40,629 nucleotides of DNA from DTU018 sp029550685 (lineage in GTDB: Bacteria > Bacillota > Syntrophomonadia > Syntrophomonadales > Syntrophomonadaceae), in assembly GCA_035412805.1 (NCBI GenBank), contig DAONVO010000010.1, positions 1 through 40,629 of the forward strand, read 5' to 3'. Under the pieces are notes generated by a model. The model saw only the letters and a program-made list of their open reading frames with translations, was not told where the DNA came from and made no database searches. The position numbers and the translations under genes were made by a program. This document shows positions 39,784 through 40,629 of the stretch, in pieces; position 1 is the first letter of the stretch, and every line of letters starts with the position of its first letter.

Positions 39784-40629
39784 ATGACCGACCTAGAGGA
39801 TATTGTCAGGAAAAAGGAACGTATTATAGACCAATTAATAACCATTGCCAATCTGGTCAGCGATGGCATATTGGTCACCAAGGCTGACAGCACCATTATA
39901 ATGATCAACCAGAAACATGCCTTGCTGGATATGTTTACCATGGAAGAAGTGGTCGGCCAGAAACTAACCAATATTGTGGAGGGAGGATTTTACACTTTCC
40001 TGTCCCCGGTAGATGTCTACCGTATGGCGGAAATTCTAGAGGAGAAAAAGACCCTGAATTTTGAAGCCATTGTTAAGAGCGGGCGACGGCTTTTGGTCAG
40101 CGCCAATCCTATTTTAAACGAGGACGGTAAAGTGTACCGCATTGTTTATACCTCCCGGGATATCACCGCTTTGGAAAAAATGCGCCGCGAACTGGAAAAA
40201 GAGGCCAATCTGCGCATGTTTTATGAACAGCAGTTAAGGCATGATGCCGGCGAGGACCTGATTTTCCGCAGCAAAGAGATGCATGATGTCCTGGACATAG
40301 TAATGAAGGTCAGTAAGGTAGACAGCAATATCTTCTTGAATGGAGAGTCGGGGGTAGGCAAAGGAGTTATTGCCCGGAAAATACACGAACTGGGACCGAG
40401 AAAGGACCAGCCTTTTGTACAGCTGAACTGCGCAGCTATTCCCGAGAACTTATTTGAAGCGGAATTGTTTGGTTATGACGAAGGGGCTTTTACCGGTGCC
40501 AAGAAACAGGGCAAACCTGGACTGCTGGAACTGGCCGGAGATGGCACTATTTTTCTGGATGAGATAGCAGATTTGCCAAGTTCGCTGCAGGCCAAACTGC
40601 TGCAGGTGCTGCAGGAAGGAGAATTCCGC
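39784..40629 (+). CDS. PAS-domain sigma-54-dependent activator, truncated by window end
   Basis: The open frame runs from ATG at 39784 to the last base without a stop, 282 codons, so the C-terminal part lies outside. It shows a PAS domain (about residues 15-130), a short helical linker, then the AAA+ domain: Walker A GESGVGKG, the sigma-54 loop GAFTGA, and Walker B TIFLDEIADL. The helix-turn-helix must lie beyond the window. AAAGGGGAAG precedes the ATG. The target is probably to the right, but this cannot be seen. Confidence 0.9.
   Translation, partial: MTDLEDIVRKKERIIDQLITIANLVSDGILVTKADSTIIMINQKHALLDMFTMEEVVGQKLTNIVEGGFYTFLSPVDVYRMAEILEEKKTLNFEAIVKSGRRLLVSANPILNEDGKVYRIVYTSRDITALEKMRRELEKEANLRMFYEQQLRHDAGEDLIFRSKEMHDVLDIVMKVSKVDSNIFLNGESGVGKGVIARKIHELGPRKDQPFVQLNCAAIPENLFEAELFGYDEGAFTGAKKQGKPGLLELAGDGTIFLDEIADLPSSLQAKLLQVLQEGEFR

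Overview
The window reads as a chromosomal segment of an anaerobic, low-to-mid GC Firmicute of the Clostridia, most like the Syntrophomonas group. This is inferred from gene content: a SCIFF ranthipeptide pair, hydrogenase maturation genes, ferredoxin-type proteins, a long-form acyl-CoA dehydrogenase, two crotonases, an acyl-CoA/AMP ligase, and three PAS/sigma-54 activators. No marker gene was compared, so the placement is tentative.

Layout. 1-1000: terminator of an upstream gene, then hypB. 1000-1350: repeat island A. 1347-2105 (-): a DUF6125-like protein. 2365-4269: tRNA-Asp, tRNA-Gly(CCC), then the 45-residue SCIFF precursor and its radical SAM maturase. 4363-11410: housekeeping and envelope genes, all on + (M23 endopeptidase, thioredoxin reductase, MA-type metalloprotease, murA, aminotransferase, HtrA protease). 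11545-13904 (-): a three-gene operon of unknown function behind a near-consensus sigma-A promoter. 14206-15624: an Fe-S protein with a possible winged helix, followed by hypA. 15697-17412 (-): a 14-repeat beta-propeller protein. 17647-18502: a DUF6530-like protein and a divergent GIY-YIG-like protein. 18572-20533: an antibiotic-resistance-type ABC-F gene behind a leader-peptide attenuator. 20607-22261: an MBL-fold hydrolase and a zincin.

22279-26624 looks like a regulated beta-oxidation unit. A PAS/sigma-54 activator is followed by repeated TGGACA sites, a -24/-12 promoter, a long acyl-CoA dehydrogenase and a crotonase. 26691-32171 holds an Ig-like protein, a divergent purC homologue, repeat island B, a CoA-binding protein, a ferredoxin-nitroreductase, repeat island C and asnS. 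32330-34269 encodes an MFS transporter and a DNRLRE protein. 34532-39485 is a second fatty or organic acid unit: an acyl-CoA ligase with its own -24/-12 promoter, a second sigma-54 activator, and a divergent crotonase. A third sigma-54 activator runs off the right end.

The strongest observations beyond ordinary annotation are: (1) the translational attenuator in front of the ABC-F gene; (2) two sigma-54 promoters, each next to a sigma-54 activator gene and an acyl-CoA gene, with candidate enhancer repeats; (3) apparent co-transcription of the SCIFF precursor with tRNA-Gly, with a terminator and a duplicated ribosome binding site before the maturase; (4) a dispersed composite repeat family at three places; and (5) an uncharacterised DUF6323-DUF6179-acidic protein operon. 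No CRISPR array, complete insertion sequence, prophage or rRNA was seen.
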